From Reticulascus tulasneorum (taxonomy: Eukaryota; Ascomycota; Sordariomycetes; Glomerellales; Reticulascaceae): DNA of 64,000 bases. The notes beneath the pieces were generated by a model. It was not told where the DNA came from, made no database searches, and saw nothing but the letters and a program-made list of their open reading frames with translations. Each line of letters starts with the position of its first letter. The first letter of the stretch is position 1. The DNA is taken from NCBI GenBank assembly GCA_001557505.1, contig LSAX01000003.1:1116001-1180000 (forward strand). Direction: 5' to 3'. This document shows positions 21,375-32,180 of this stretch, piece after piece. The position numbers and the translations under genes are program-made.

Positions 21375-23250
21375 ATGGGACGAACACGTGGAACAGCACC
21401 TGTGGCCGGCCGAGACCCGAGCCAAAAATCGAGAGCAGCCACAAAGAAATATGGAGGACCATTCAAAAGAGCTAAGAGGGATGGTGCACCTCTTCAAACT
21501 TCCTCTCCAACTCCTAGACCTCACTTATGGGTCAACCGATTTCGAGGTCGCCCCAGAGGTCTAGGGCCGGCTTCATCAACATCGGTATATCGTCCGTTGT
21601 CGGGCTCCGAGATACGTGTAATCAAGATAGAGCCTGGCGAACGAAACGAAATTATACGTTGCGAGCTAGAGTATGTTGATTTGAAGCAAGAGCCAGCGCC
21701 TTCATATGTCGCCTTGTCCTACGCTTGGGGTGACGAAAAGGACAAGGAAGCGATTGTTCTGAACGGAGAGCCGTACTACGTCACCAGGAGTTTATACACT
21801 GCTCTGAAACAGATACGCGAATTTCTCGCCGGGGATAAGAGCGATAAACCACCGTGTATCAACGGATCGGCGCGGACCTTTCGTTTGTGGGCCGATGCAA
21901 TCTGTATCAACCAAGTTGATGTGGATGAGAAATCCAGTCAGATACCCCATATGGGACACATCTACTCCTCTGCAAACCAGGTTTGCGTCTGGCTGGGCGA
22001 GAATGGCGACAATGATGAGAGTGTTCGTGAGGTTTTTCGAACGGCTCAGCGATTTGGCATGTCAGAGTTACCCGCCGCCCGTTTCCCCAGTGAACTGTCA
22101 ATAACGACTATAGCCGAATTTCTAATTCAAATTCTCCATCGGCAGTGGTTCAAAAGACTGTGGGCAGTGCAAGAAGTTGTGCTGTCAACAAATATCCCTG
22201 TGCTTGTTGCCGGGAGTTTTTGGACCTACCACTCAGCATTGACAAAGCTTTGTCTCCATATCATAGCCAATGATGAGATCCACTTTAACACGGCAATCGA
22301 GCTATGCCGTGAAGATACTCTCGAGCAGCAGACTATCTTGCGGGAAAGAACATGGCTCCCAAAAAAGGGTTGCATCAATAAGGATGACCATGTTAAAGAT
22401 ATCGGAGAACTTTTATTAACAACCAGTTATGTTTTCAAGACCAGCCTCCCGCATGACAGAATCTATGCAATGGCCGGAATGGCAAGGTCCAATAAAATTC
22501 CAGTAAAACTAGTGCCCGACTACCGACGACCCTTTGCGACTGTCTTCTACGATTATTCCAAAGAAATTATACAAGCAACCCGAAATCTCGATATCATATA
22601 CTCAGCCCGCAACCAGTTAGCTGGGGTGCCAGGTTGGGTTCCGGATCTTCGAACCCTTTACGCTTCTCGCTCATCAACTAGGGTTAGAGCGGATGTAAGT
22701 TTCTCGAATGATGGGCAGCGTCTGACTGCTATTGGTGTCGAATTGGGGGCTGTGATGTTTAGCGTACACGCCCACAGCGCCATCACGCGGCCTTTCAGGT
22801 ATTTCCTGTTTTCTGGAGTCCGCTGCCAAACTCACAGGAAAATCATTCGCGCAAGTTGCCAGTGACTGGTATTTGGCTTGTCAGGCGGAAAGGTGGACTT
22901 CGCTTAGAACAATTCTTCAACTTCTCAACCGTACACGCCTATACAAAACTTCTGTATTTGAACATTCGCATATCCAACATTCTGTGCCTCACCAACTTTT
23001 AGCTCTAGCTAGCCTTGGCTGGATTGTTACTGGCGACGGTCGCTTATTCAATTGTTCGTCCAGACAAACGATGCTGCGCGAAGGGGATCTTGTTGTGAAT
23101 CTAAAGGGAGGATCTAGGCTATGCATCCTACGATCTGTCGAGCCAGTTAATGCATATCTATTAGTGGGACTATCCCTTCACTCGGACCGAGTCGCTTGGG
23201 ACAAGTGCTTATCCTCCGGACACACCGCAAGGCCTTTCACTCTTGTCTAG
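21375..23250 (+). CDS. HET-domain (heterokaryon incompatibility) protein
   Basis: Residues ~108-280 are a HET domain (PF06985 type): YVALSYAWGDEKDKEAIVLN, LWADAICINQVD, VCVWLGENGDND and QWFKRLWAVQEVVL. HET domains are the effector part of fungal nonself recognition; the partner is unknown. The first frame runs to 22865, but its last ~20-35 residues look wrong. The family-like C-terminus (LTGKSFAQVASDWYLACQ through MLREGDLVVNLKGGSRLCIL to 23250) lies in another frame. A phase-compatible intron 22764..22818 or 22752..22818 (acceptor TTTTCTGGAG behind a pyrimidine tract) joins them, giving 606 or 602 aa. The donors are weak, so a frameshift is the alternative. Basic N-terminal ~60 residues. Confidence 0.82.
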
Positions 23251-25171
23251 GAGTCACCGTGACCAGATGAGTAAGCATCTGGCAAACTCTAATGGAGGTG
23301 CAGTAACTGTTTAATATGGCAATCGGTGTAGTTGGATCAAGTTGTACTCGTTGTTCTACCTAGAAATTGACCAAATCCATTACTACCGTGGGCATATACA
23401 TACCAAGATCGAAGCTGGGTAGAAAATCGGTGCCATGAATACAAGTCCTTGTAGAATTCTGCTTCGAGCAGATCACGGATCTATGCTACATCGCAAATAA
23501 TGAAGAATGCAGTATTCGCAAGACCAAAGAGCCGGATCTGCTAGATGCCTAGCATGCGTAGTATCTCAGACAAGATCGTGCGGGCATATCTCACTGATAT
23601 GAGGGCAACTAATGGGACAGCCTCGTCTATTGGTGGATACCTGAACTTCAAGGTTGACCAGTCTACCGTATCGAGACACTTCTAGTTGCCTTTGAACTAC
23701 GTATTACTAGTTACGTGGACTTAGGCACTGGCGTTCTGTTTTGAAACTGGTCATTAAGTTTTCGCTCCAAAGATCACTAAAGATCTAGTTGAGCAACAGT
23801 TCACCAACGGTCTGGGCACGTTGACCCTAACCCTAACCTCATCCGAGCATTGCATCTTGCGCTTAGTGGGCATTTCCGAATAAGCATCACAACGAAGGTT
23901 GTTGTAGGCAGAGGTTGGCGTGTGGGCTTAGGTGCTTCGTTAGGAAGTCAAGGCCAGCAGATGTTTATGAATAGATGACTGGTGGGTTGTTGATGAACAG
24001 TCTCCAGTCACACTTGGCATTCATTCAGAGCCAACAAACATCATTTAATGTGCTCAATGAGAATAAAACAACTTTAATAAATGGAGCTTCCGCCCCGAAA
24101 ATGGCATTGCCAGGCTGTGTAGCTGAATTTATTTTAAGGATTGCACGTACCAAGCCAGCGAGCATTCATGATCCTCCCCGCGTTCCAGAACGGAATCTCG
24201 GGTGTTCCCAAAAGATCGGCTGGCCGCGAAGAGCGAGCTAAATTACGTGGAACAGACGGGGCACAGTTAGCACAGTATGTCACCAGGGTTATTAATCAAG
24301 CTAGGCATGATGGGACATGTCGATAGAAATCACGTAACTTGCCGATTCATCAGCAATTGTATCCAACGGTATCTTCGCAAAAGCCGAACTAATTACATTT
24401 TCCAAACCAGTGCCCGCCATCACGTTACAGTGTTGTTTGCCGAGTTGAGATGATTCTCAGCTGGGCTGCCTACCCCCCCATGTCGCACATCGTGGCACTG
24501 ACTCCTCCAAAAGCTGCGTCATGGTCGATCCATGTGGCTGGTGGCTGGCGGCAAAACGAGACGACGACCACCAGCAAGAGACGCGCAAGCTTTCGTGGGC
24601 GGACTTTCGTAATAAATGCCCAGAGCCAGCAGCATAGCGGAAAATCAACAAAATCAACTCAAATACCAGGCCATTTAGATATATCGCCCAGACACGAGTT
24701 TTTCGTGGCACAGAATCCTGCTGCCTGGCAACATCAGCGAGGTACCCCCTCAGCATCTAAAGTACATTTAGGTACTAAATTAACCTAACGCACCGCCACT
24801 TTCCTGTTCCGGGGCAGCTTTAACGTTGGTCTCGACTTGGCGTATTACTGCACTTCTTCAAGAACTTCTAGACTCTGGTTATCTTCTCCGGCGTGCTCCT
24901 CTACTTCCGACCGTACCCACCTCGAGTCGATTCCTTCACGATCAATTCTAATTCCCCACGTCGAGTCTGATTCCTAGCCAAGCAAGCAATGTTCTAGCAC
25001 CCTATCGAATGACGACATCCCGGAGCTTCACCGTCCAAAGCCGCGAGCCTCCAATCGTTCGCTTATCTTGCTCTCGAAGCGCTCCCCGACCTCTTCTCGA
25101 CAGGGACTCTGACAGAGACTCGCGTCTACCTGACCCGGCACACTAAGCCCGACCGCACATCCCTCCTCAAC
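23251..25171. other. 1.9-kb intergenic region
   Basis: No gene recognised. It holds a telomere-like CCCTAA pair at 23825-23838. The last ~300 nt (24860-25171) are C/T-rich and probably form the leader of the MINDY gene. Confidence 0.45.
23825..23838. repeat. interstitial telomere-like motif
   Basis: CCCTAACCCTAACC, i.e. slightly over two copies of the fungal telomere unit (TTAGGG on the other strand). This is too short to be a telomere; it may be a telobox or chance. Confidence 0.4.
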
Positions 25172-28000
25172 ATGGTTGCCCGCAAGCCGTTGCCCGGAGG
25201 CAATTCCATAGACCCCGCCGCCCCGCCACGTCTACAGGACATGCGGAAAGAGCTCTGGTCTGCAACAGATTCCGACCCAGGCAGCGACAGTGTATGGGAA
25301 GATGCTGCTCAGACGAAGGCCGAGAATGCAGAAGCTTTGGAGAAAGGAATGCTTCAAGACGTTCCCGAGTCCCTCAAACCCGGAGGTGCCAAGTACACGA
25401 ACCCGGACGACGACGACGAGAATGTGTGGGAGGATGCGAGGAAAACGAGCATACCGTTAGCGAGCGAACCCGTGGCCAATCTCTCAGAAGTTCCTCAATC
25501 TTTGAGACCTGGACCCGGACCCAGTCTAGGCAGAGCCGAGACAAACCCGTTCCTGAGAAAGAAGCTGTCTCAGACAAGCAGCCAAGGCGCGTCTGGCGCT
25601 CCAACACCACCGACAGATCCCGTATCACTCCCGAATACACAGTCCTTCTCTCAGTTGAGTATTGGAGAATCAAGTAATAACCCGTGGCAACCTGCGATTG
25701 ACCAGCGGCCACCATCAACTGCACCGCCGCCGATACCTGTAGCGCCGAGTCAAGACTCCGAGCGAGATCCTTGGGCTTTTGAACCGGCGCAACAACCACC
25801 ACAGCCCGGCTCGAAATCGCCTGCTCTGTTGTCTTTAGCATCTGAAGGCGAATCCCCTGCATGGGACGAAGAACCAGAGCAGAAGTCCCTGAAGCCCCCA
25901 CCCCCATCAAAGCAAGTCGACGCCGAGATACTAGAAGATCAACATGCCTGGGATGACTTCGGAACACAGGAAGGTGGGAGAGGCAAAGCGGCTGCTCCCC
26001 CGCCGCCACTCCCCCAAGATGGTCCTATCGATGATTGGAATCTGATTGATCACGACCCCATTTCCGGTCCACCGCCTGGAGAACCGGTTACGAAGTCGAA
26101 ACAGAAGGCACCCGATCTACTAGAAGGAGATTTTGATGGGCAAGCTCCGGCTTTGCCACCCAGACATTCTGCCGATCAAGCTCCCCGCCAACCGCCTCGG
26201 CCAGTCAATCCGGCAAAGACAGAGACGTACCAAATCAAGAATATCAACTGGTATGATATCAATGCAGCGACGAACCCAAGGACCTCTCCGATTTTGGTGC
26301 AGAATGCCAATGGCCCTTGCCCGCTAGTCGCACTCGTCAACGCTCTTACTTTGACCACGCCTGCTGAATTGAGCGATACGGCACTGGTGCAGGTTCTCCG
26401 GTCCAGGGAGCAAATCAGCCTCAACCTTCTCCTGGATGCTGTTTTCGACGAGCTTATGTCGCCGAGACGGACGCACCAAGATGCATCTCTGCCGGATGTG
26501 ACTGAGCTATACGACTTCTTGAAAGGTCTTCACACAGGCATGAACGTGAACCCTCGATTCATTCCGACTCCCGAAATCATCCAGGCCTTCAAGCGTACAT
26601 CTCTCACGCATCTCCACCCCACGGAACGGGGCGATGTTATCCCTGGCACGTTCGAAGATACTCGCGAGATGGCTCTGTACGCAACCTTTGCGATTCCTCT
26701 GATCCATGGTTGGCTTCCACTCAGTGATGATCCAGTCTACGAAGCATTCAATCGGCGGGCTGCCTCATATGAGGATGCACAAAACCTCCTGTTTTGTGAA
26801 GAAGAGCTTGAGGAGAAGCTCGGACACTCTTCCCAAGTTGGCTTGACAGAAGAAGAGCAGCAGATATATCAAGACATTCTTACTATCAAATCATTCCTCA
26901 GCATTTCCGCCACACAACTCACTGCTTGGGGATTGGAGGTGATTACGAAGGCCATGAAGCCAGGCTCGGTTGCAATTCTCTTCCGAAACGACCACTTCTC
27001 TACGTTGTATCGGCACCCGCAAACACTGCAACTACTTACCCTTGTTACTGATGCGGGATACGCTTCTCACGACGAGATTGTGTGGGAGTCGCTCACAGAC
27101 GTGAATGGCGAGCACGCTGAATTCTTCTCCGGCGATTTCCGACTTGTTGGTGGTGCGATCGCCCAGCAAGCTGCGTCACTCCAGGGGCAGCAAGGACACG
27201 GCCAAGGCCAAGATTGGTCCAGTGTCGGTGCTGTAAGTGGAAGCCAAGGTGGCTGGACAACAGTACAAGGGCGTGGTCGACAGAGTCATTCAGATGAAGT
27301 CTCGTCGGAGCATGAGCCTCCCCTGTCTCCCAATCACGAGCAAGAAGATCGAGATCTAGCACTTGCTCTTCAACTACAGGAAGAAGAAGAAGAGCGCCAT
27401 CGCAACGAACAGGCAAGGCGGCGGCGAGAAAGCATGCTTAGTGAGCAATTTATCGAGCAGCAGGGGAGGCAGCCTCCAACCCCAGCTGCGCGCGGAGGCG
27501 CCAGGGGCGGTAGGGGTGGTGGCGGGAGAGGAGGTGCCACCCGCGGAGGTAGCACACCATCTCTAGTCAGTCATCGGAGCTCAGTCAGCAATGGATCTGT
27601 CCCCGTGACGACAACGGGTGGCAGACGCCTCAGTGCACAGCGGCCTCCCCAAGAAGTCCGGCCCCTTGTCCCTCCAACAGTTCCCCAGCGTCGGGCACCG
27701 GTGAACCGGCCGGCTGATGAAGGTGTTGATGATGCCCCGCCCTCGTATGAGCAGGCTCAGAGTGCCTCGCCGTATGTGCCTCCCAGGGGTCACCCGAGCC
27801 ATCCAACAAGCAGCCCCAGTGTCTCGAGGCAGAATACTAACCCGGGTGCGAACAGTAACCCCGCATCGCGACCGCCGCAGGGAGCCGCTGCCGGGCCTTC
27901 AGCTGTGCGACCACTCATAGGAGGAAGGCGGCCACTCCCGCCTGGTGGCGCTGTGGGCAATACGGCTGGGGGCAAGGACAAGGACTGCGTGGTAATGTGA
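25172..28000 (+). CDS. MINDY-family deubiquitinase (Lys48-specific), CaaX-ended
   Basis: Single exon, 942 aa. The N-terminal ~350 residues are Pro-rich and disordered, with repeated VWEDA-type acidic motifs. The MINDY catalytic domain (DUF544) spans ~352-665: NINWYDINAA, catalytic Cys in NANGPCPLVALVNALTL, GLHTGMNVNPRF, LIHGWLPL and catalytic His in FRNDHFSTLYRH. Next comes a Gln/Glu-rich stretch (ALALQLQEEEEERH) resembling a ubiquitin-interacting motif, then an RGG-like tract (RGGARGGRGGGGRGG). The last residues are KDKDCVVM, a C-a-a-X box that would allow prenylation and membrane attachment. Family enzymes trim Lys48-linked ubiquitin chains. The ATG at 25172 follows a C-rich leader and is the first in frame. 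Confidence 0.93.
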   Translation: MVARKPLPGGNSIDPAAPPRLQDMRKELWSATDSDPGSDSVWEDAAQTKAENAEALEKGMLQDVPESLKPGGAKYTNPDDDDENVWEDARKTSIPLASEPVANLSEVPQSLRPGPGPSLGRAETNPFLRKKLSQTSSQGASGAPTPPTDPVSLPNTQSFSQLSIGESSNNPWQPAIDQRPPSTAPPPIPVAPSQDSERDPWAFEPAQQPPQPGSKSPALLSLASEGESPAWDEEPEQKSLKPPPPSKQVDAEILEDQHAWDDFGTQEGGRGKAAAPPPPLPQDGPIDDWNLIDHDPISGPPPGEPVTKSKQKAPDLLEGDFDGQAPALPPRHSADQAPRQPPRPVNPAKTETYQIKNINWYDINAATNPRTSPILVQNANGPCPLVALVNALTLTTPAELSDTALVQVLRSREQISLNLLLDAVFDELMSPRRTHQDASLPDVTELYDFLKGLHTGMNVNPRFIPTPEIIQAFKRTSLTHLHPTERGDVIPGTFEDTREMALYATFAIPLIHGWLPLSDDPVYEAFNRRAASYEDAQNLLFCEEELEEKLGHSSQVGLTEEEQQIYQDILTIKSFLSISATQLTAWGLEVITKAMKPGSVAILFRNDHFSTLYRHPQTLQLLTLVTDAGYASHDEIVWESLTDVNGEHAEFFSGDFRLVGGAIAQQAASLQGQQGHGQGQDWSSVGAVSGSQGGWTTVQGRGRQSHSDEVSSEHEPPLSPNHEQEDRDLALALQLQEEEEERHRNEQARRRRESMLSEQFIEQQGRQPPTPAARGGARGGRGGGGRGGATRGGSTPSLVSHRSSVSNGSVPVTTTGGRRLSAQRPPQEVRPLVPPTVPQRRAPVNRPADEGVDDAPPSYEQAQSASPYVPPRGHPSHPTSSPSVSRQNTNPGANSNPASRPPQGAAAGPSAVRPLIGGRRPLPPGGAVGNTAGGKDKDCVVM

Positions 28001-28829
28001 ATATGAATCTTGGGATCCAGGACAAGGCAAGCATTGGCGTTTATGACAGGTATAGAGCTCAGAACGGCGGCGGGGCTTGAGAGTGTACTGTAGCTATAAT
28101 TTCTCATGCATAGGTGATCTATGGAAACGTGTCATGAGGCAGTATTGATTGCCAAATATAGGATAACACTCCCATTGATCCTGCATCAACCCCCACGATG
28201 TGATTTGTGATATCTTGGTCGCTCCATGACGCTTTACCGCCGAGAAGGTGTACATTGTGGCTTACCGCAGCATCCTCTGTCCCTTCCCGCTGAGGGAATT
28301 GTTGCTGCAGATACTACAGGAAACCCTCAGGATATATCATACGTGGTTATAGAGCTGGACCGACCGGCTATGTAGGATCGGAGAACTCAACTGCAGGATC
28401 CAAGCTAAAAGTTATATTGATCCCGCGAGGTCGCAGGTCCATCTTGCCGGGGAAGCCTAAACGAGCTCAGCCGATTTGGCAGGCGGTGTGTGCCTTTATT
28501 TCCACATCAACAAATGACTGACCAATCAAATCCGACAGTCTTGTGTTTCCATTATTGATGTCATGGATCATGCAATCAGGTGCGTCGTAGCATTGCAGCG
28601 GGAGGCCACGGGAGGCCGTGAGTTTTTTTGACCGCTGCTTTCGAGATAAACGGGCATTCGCCAGTCAATCGCTCTGGTGAATTGGTCTTTCTTTTTCGGG
28701 AGGAATTGTTTTTCGCTTTTCGAGCAACGAGCAGAGCAATTGAGCATAACGACGACGACGACCGCGACGACCGCGACGACCGCGACGACCGCAAAGACCA
28801 CAACGGCAGAAACATTTGCCGCCCACATC
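28001..28829. other. intergenic MINDY - reductase, ends in a simple repeat
   Basis: 829 nt. The only notable element is the CGACGACCG repeat close to the next start codon. Nothing else recognised. Confidence 0.45.
28750..28795 (+). repeat. GAC/CGACGACCG minisatellite in a probable 5' leader
   Basis: GACGACGACGACC followed by about three further 9-nt CGCGACGAC-type units, ending ~35 nt before the ATG at 28830. The tract has no stop in the reductase frame, but there is no ATG in that frame upstream of it, so it is read as leader. Confidence 0.6.
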
Positions 28830-29844
28830 ATGTCCATCATTGAAGGATGGATGCCGCCCACGAGGGAGAACTGGCAGTTCATTGTCAATGTCTATCAGAT
28901 TGCCTTCCCAGTGGTAAGCTTAGGCTCCTCGAAAACTCTGGAGAACTACCTTACTCTGTATCAGACGCTGACCATCGCGATTGCCAGATCGGAACCTGCC
29001 AGTACGCCATCTCATGGTATGGAATGGGCAAAACCTCCAAGCCCAGCCGCTTCAACCTGCCCGGCCGAGTCGCGTGGTTCTTAATGGAAGCCCCTGGTTT
29101 CATTACTCTGCTATACATAATGAACACGCTGCCTCGTCAGGTGGGAATCACTGATCTGCCGTGGCAGAACAAGGTGCTGGCTGGGCTCTTCGTAGGTACC
29201 CCTCATTGCGCTACGCTCTATGATCGCGCGCTGACTGTGTATGATAGGTTATCCACTATACCTATCGCGCCATTCTCTTCCCAATCATGCAGCCATCAAT
29301 GGCCCCAATCCACCTAGCCGTCGCCACCCTCGCCCTCTCGTTTCAACTCGCCAACGCAAGCTCCCTCGGCCCATACCTTGCCGCCTACGGCCCCACCACC
29401 GCCGCGCAGTGGGACAAGGCCCTCTCCCCCTTCGGCATCGCGCAGTTCGTCGGCGGCATCGCCGTCTTCTACCTCGGCCTGGCGGCGAACTACTTCCACG
29501 ACGAAGAGCTGCGCGAGATCCGACGCGGCGAACAGCGGCGCCAGGACAGGATCAAGAAGGAGCAGAAGCAGAAGGGCCAGGAGGTCGGCGTCGAGAAGCA
29601 CTACCAGATCCCGGAGGCCGGGCTGTTCAAGTACATGCTGTATCCGCACTACTTCTGCGAGTGGGTCGAGTGGTTCGGCTTTTGGATGGCCTGCGGCTGG
29701 GGTGCTGCGCCGGCAAGGGCGTTCTTGCTAAATGAGATTCTCACGATGCTGCCCAGGGCCGTGAATGGAAGGAAGTGGTATGCGGACAGATTCGGGGCGG
29801 ACAAGATTAGGAAAAAGTGGACAGTCATTCCGGGGATTTACTAG
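28830..29844 (+). CDS. steroid 5-alpha-reductase-like membrane enzyme
   Basis: Model join(28830..28913,28988..29191,29248..29844), 294 aa, all phase 0. Motifs of the 3-oxo-5-alpha-steroid 4-dehydrogenase family: SKPSRFNLPGRVAWFLMEAP, HYTYRAILFP (rebuilt across the second splice), FGIAQFVGGIAVFYLGLAAN and the C-terminal YQIPEAGLFKYMLYPHYFCE with EWFGFWMACG. Several membrane helices; probably ER. The family reduces a carbon-carbon double bond next to a carbonyl with NADPH. The fungal substrate is unknown (sterol- or enoyl-type), and SRD5A1/DET2 is the closest subgroup I recall. Introns of 74 and 56 nt have GTAAGC and GTAGGT donors. A charged segment DEELREIRRGEQRRQDRIKK forms a cytosolic loop. 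Confidence 0.87.
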
Positions 29845-30319
29845 TCCGGATGTTAGCGCACATGCTGCTCTTGTCTCTAGCTAGGTGAACCGGTCCCCGT
29901 GGCTGTCTTCAGAGATCCGTATATCATGGCCCCTTTCATGGGCACTTCAAATCTCTGTCTCGTCCGAGTGTCCTCCAATGGATAGCTTAATCTTGGTCTC
30001 TACATCGAACACAGATGCAGAGAGGCAATCGAAAATGCATAAAAAATGCGAATTAGCTATTATATAGTATTAACATGAGCGATTGATCGTGAGTCATCAA
30101 CTATAAGTCCGGCATCGTGTATATATCGTTTTTAGTCCCAGCTGTCCTGCCTAGTAAAGAGTGCAACGCCACCAATGCAGCATCAATGAGAGTGGATGGT
30201 ATATCTTGACCACCAATTATCTCCCCAAACCTCGAATCATATGCATGGCAGTTCCTTCTGCCCGTGAACAATAACCCCAGCTAAGAATTTGCGTGTCAAA
30301 CGTCTCATTAATGCTAGGC
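29845..30319. other. intergenic between convergent genes
   Basis: 475 nt, AT-rich. 3' flanks of the reductase and the secreted-protein gene. Nothing further seen. Confidence 0.45.
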
Positions 30320-32180
30320 TCACCGATTGACAGTGACGAAGCCACCAAGATCGCTCCTGCAGGTTACCTGCGTGGGCTCCTTGATCTTGTTGCTGTTGAA
30401 GTTCCATAGGCCGTTGCCGCCGGCTGTCATGGCAAGGCCGGTAGTCTGGCCGTTCCTGTTGGTGTAGCTAAGCTTCATGTTGACGGCGTTGTTGACTGTG
30501 CTGTTGCTTCGGCATGTAACCGTGAGAGTGCCGCTCTGGGAGGATATCCAGTTCAGTGTTGGCATGGTCACAACATCGGGGAACTTGGTGGCAACCGGGC
30601 TGGAAGCCGCCGGCGAGCTCGTGGCTGGAGTAGTGGCAGTTCCAGTGGGGCTTGGAGTCGGCGAAGGGGTCGATGGGGGAGCGCAAGTGTTTGGGTTGAA
30701 CACTGTAACACCGGATTGGGGGAACGGGCTCAAGGGACCCCACATGTTCCCGTCCTTGTCGCGACCGAGACCCTGGGAGAGGAAGGCGAAGCTCGCGAAG
30801 TCATTCGCAAATGGAGCCAAACCGGGAGTGGTAGCTTCAGCCTGGATCCATTCGGAAACGGGCATGACATATTGGCCCGCGAGGATGCCGTTTTTGGTAA
30901 GGGCCGTGCCGGTGCCCGCAACAATGCGATACTCTCGAGTGTACTTGTCAGGAGTCGTCGCTTTGGTACGGTACTCGAACTTGTTACGCGCAGACCCGGC
31001 AATCATACTAGTGCCAGCGATTTGGCGATCTTTGACTTCGCCAGTGCAAGGGTCAATGTCCATAGCGTAGACGCTCAGGGGGTTGACGTTTGCAGAACCA
31101 TCGGTTGTCATGCCAATGAACTGGTATTGTTAGCTTGTTCAAGTTGCCATGATTTGACGTTCGAGACTCACTCTAATCTGTGCGACTTCTTGGTCATTCT
31201 GGTTGGAGGTGAAGACGCCAATGATGGCATCTTCCATGCGGATGTAGGTTGGCACGCCGACCGTCGTAAGCTGCACGTTGCTGGCGACAAGGTTGTAGAC
31301 GATAACCTCGCCGTTCTCTGCCAGAAAGCCGCTGTACTCGACAAAGTCACCGGGGACAATGGGAGCCATGACAAGCGGGTCCGGAGCGCGACTGTCGTCG
31401 ATTAGCATGCATGCCGTCTGAAACAATAGTTGGTGGAACTTACACAGTTCCCTGTTTGCTGCCGTTGGGCGTGTTGGGTCGGTTGCTAGCCGGGCAGAGG
31501 GGATCGGTGGCATTTCTAGGAACACATAGAGGGAAGCCGCCGAACGTGGTGATGCTCGGGTTGGCATCATCGGCAGTGAAGAAGGGCTGTGCCGTGTATC
31601 CAACAGAGTAGACACCATTAGGGTCGTTTATACGAATGGTCTGTCCATTCCTGAGCCTGATTCGGCCATCAAAGTTGACACTGTCAACATAGCTCATTGC
31701 CCCGCCGAGGAAGACCTGATTGATGGAGATTTGGGCAGCAATATGAGTTCCGCTGACGACGTTGCCGATGACCTTTGCAAGGTTAGATAGTGTTCTCATG
31801 AAAATCGAGAGCAGCAGATCAGTAAATGGAGCTTACCTCCATCTGATACTCTTCAAAAGCACCAGCACCAGCGACGAAGTCCTTGAACGGGATGAACGCG
31901 GCAGGGAACTGGATCATGGTGTTTTTTGGGACCGAGATAGTCAGGCCGTTTACTCTGACTGATCCGCCGGTGTTGTATTCCGTGGAGGATGCGGACGCAC
32001 TGGCACTTCGTGTTAGCATCATATCATGTACGAGTATCCCGAGGATTCATGACAGCATCCAGGTAGTAATTACCTTTCGAAGACGCCATTGACGGAGAAG
32101 GGCACATCCTGAGCTTGAGTACCAAGCACAAGAAGCAGCCCACTAAATGCTGCAACGAGAAAAGACTTGGTGGAAAACAT
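30320..32180 (-). CDS. secreted protein of unknown function, five exons
   Basis: Model complement(30320..31120,31172..31391,31444..31772,31837..31999,32074..32180), 539 aa. Exon 1 gives a clear signal peptide (MFSTKSFLVAAFSGLLLVLG, then TQAQDVPF). The body is Gly/Asn/Thr-rich and beta-like (TGGSVRVNGLTISVPKNTM, VVSGTHIAAQISINQVFLGG, GDFVEYSGFLAENGEVIVYN). A PSTPSPTPSPTGTATTPATS linker precedes a second module with Cys (LTVTCRSNSTVNN .. VTCRSDLGGFVTVNR). All four introns (74, 64, 52 and 51 nt) have good donors (GTAATT, GTAAGC, GTAAGT, GTGAGT) and keep phase. A GTGAGC at the final codons leaves open a further exon. No family recognised; likely cell wall or extracellular. Confidence 0.8.

Noticed and set aside
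28628..28843. Frame encoding an Asp/Arg repeat (DDRDDRDDRDDR)
   Set aside because: It is the translation of the GAC minisatellite; the true frame starts at 28830 and splices into the reductase.
29314..29649. Leu/Val-rich minus-strand frame under the reductase
   Set aside because: Shadow of a GC-rich coding exon; no start context or splice signals.
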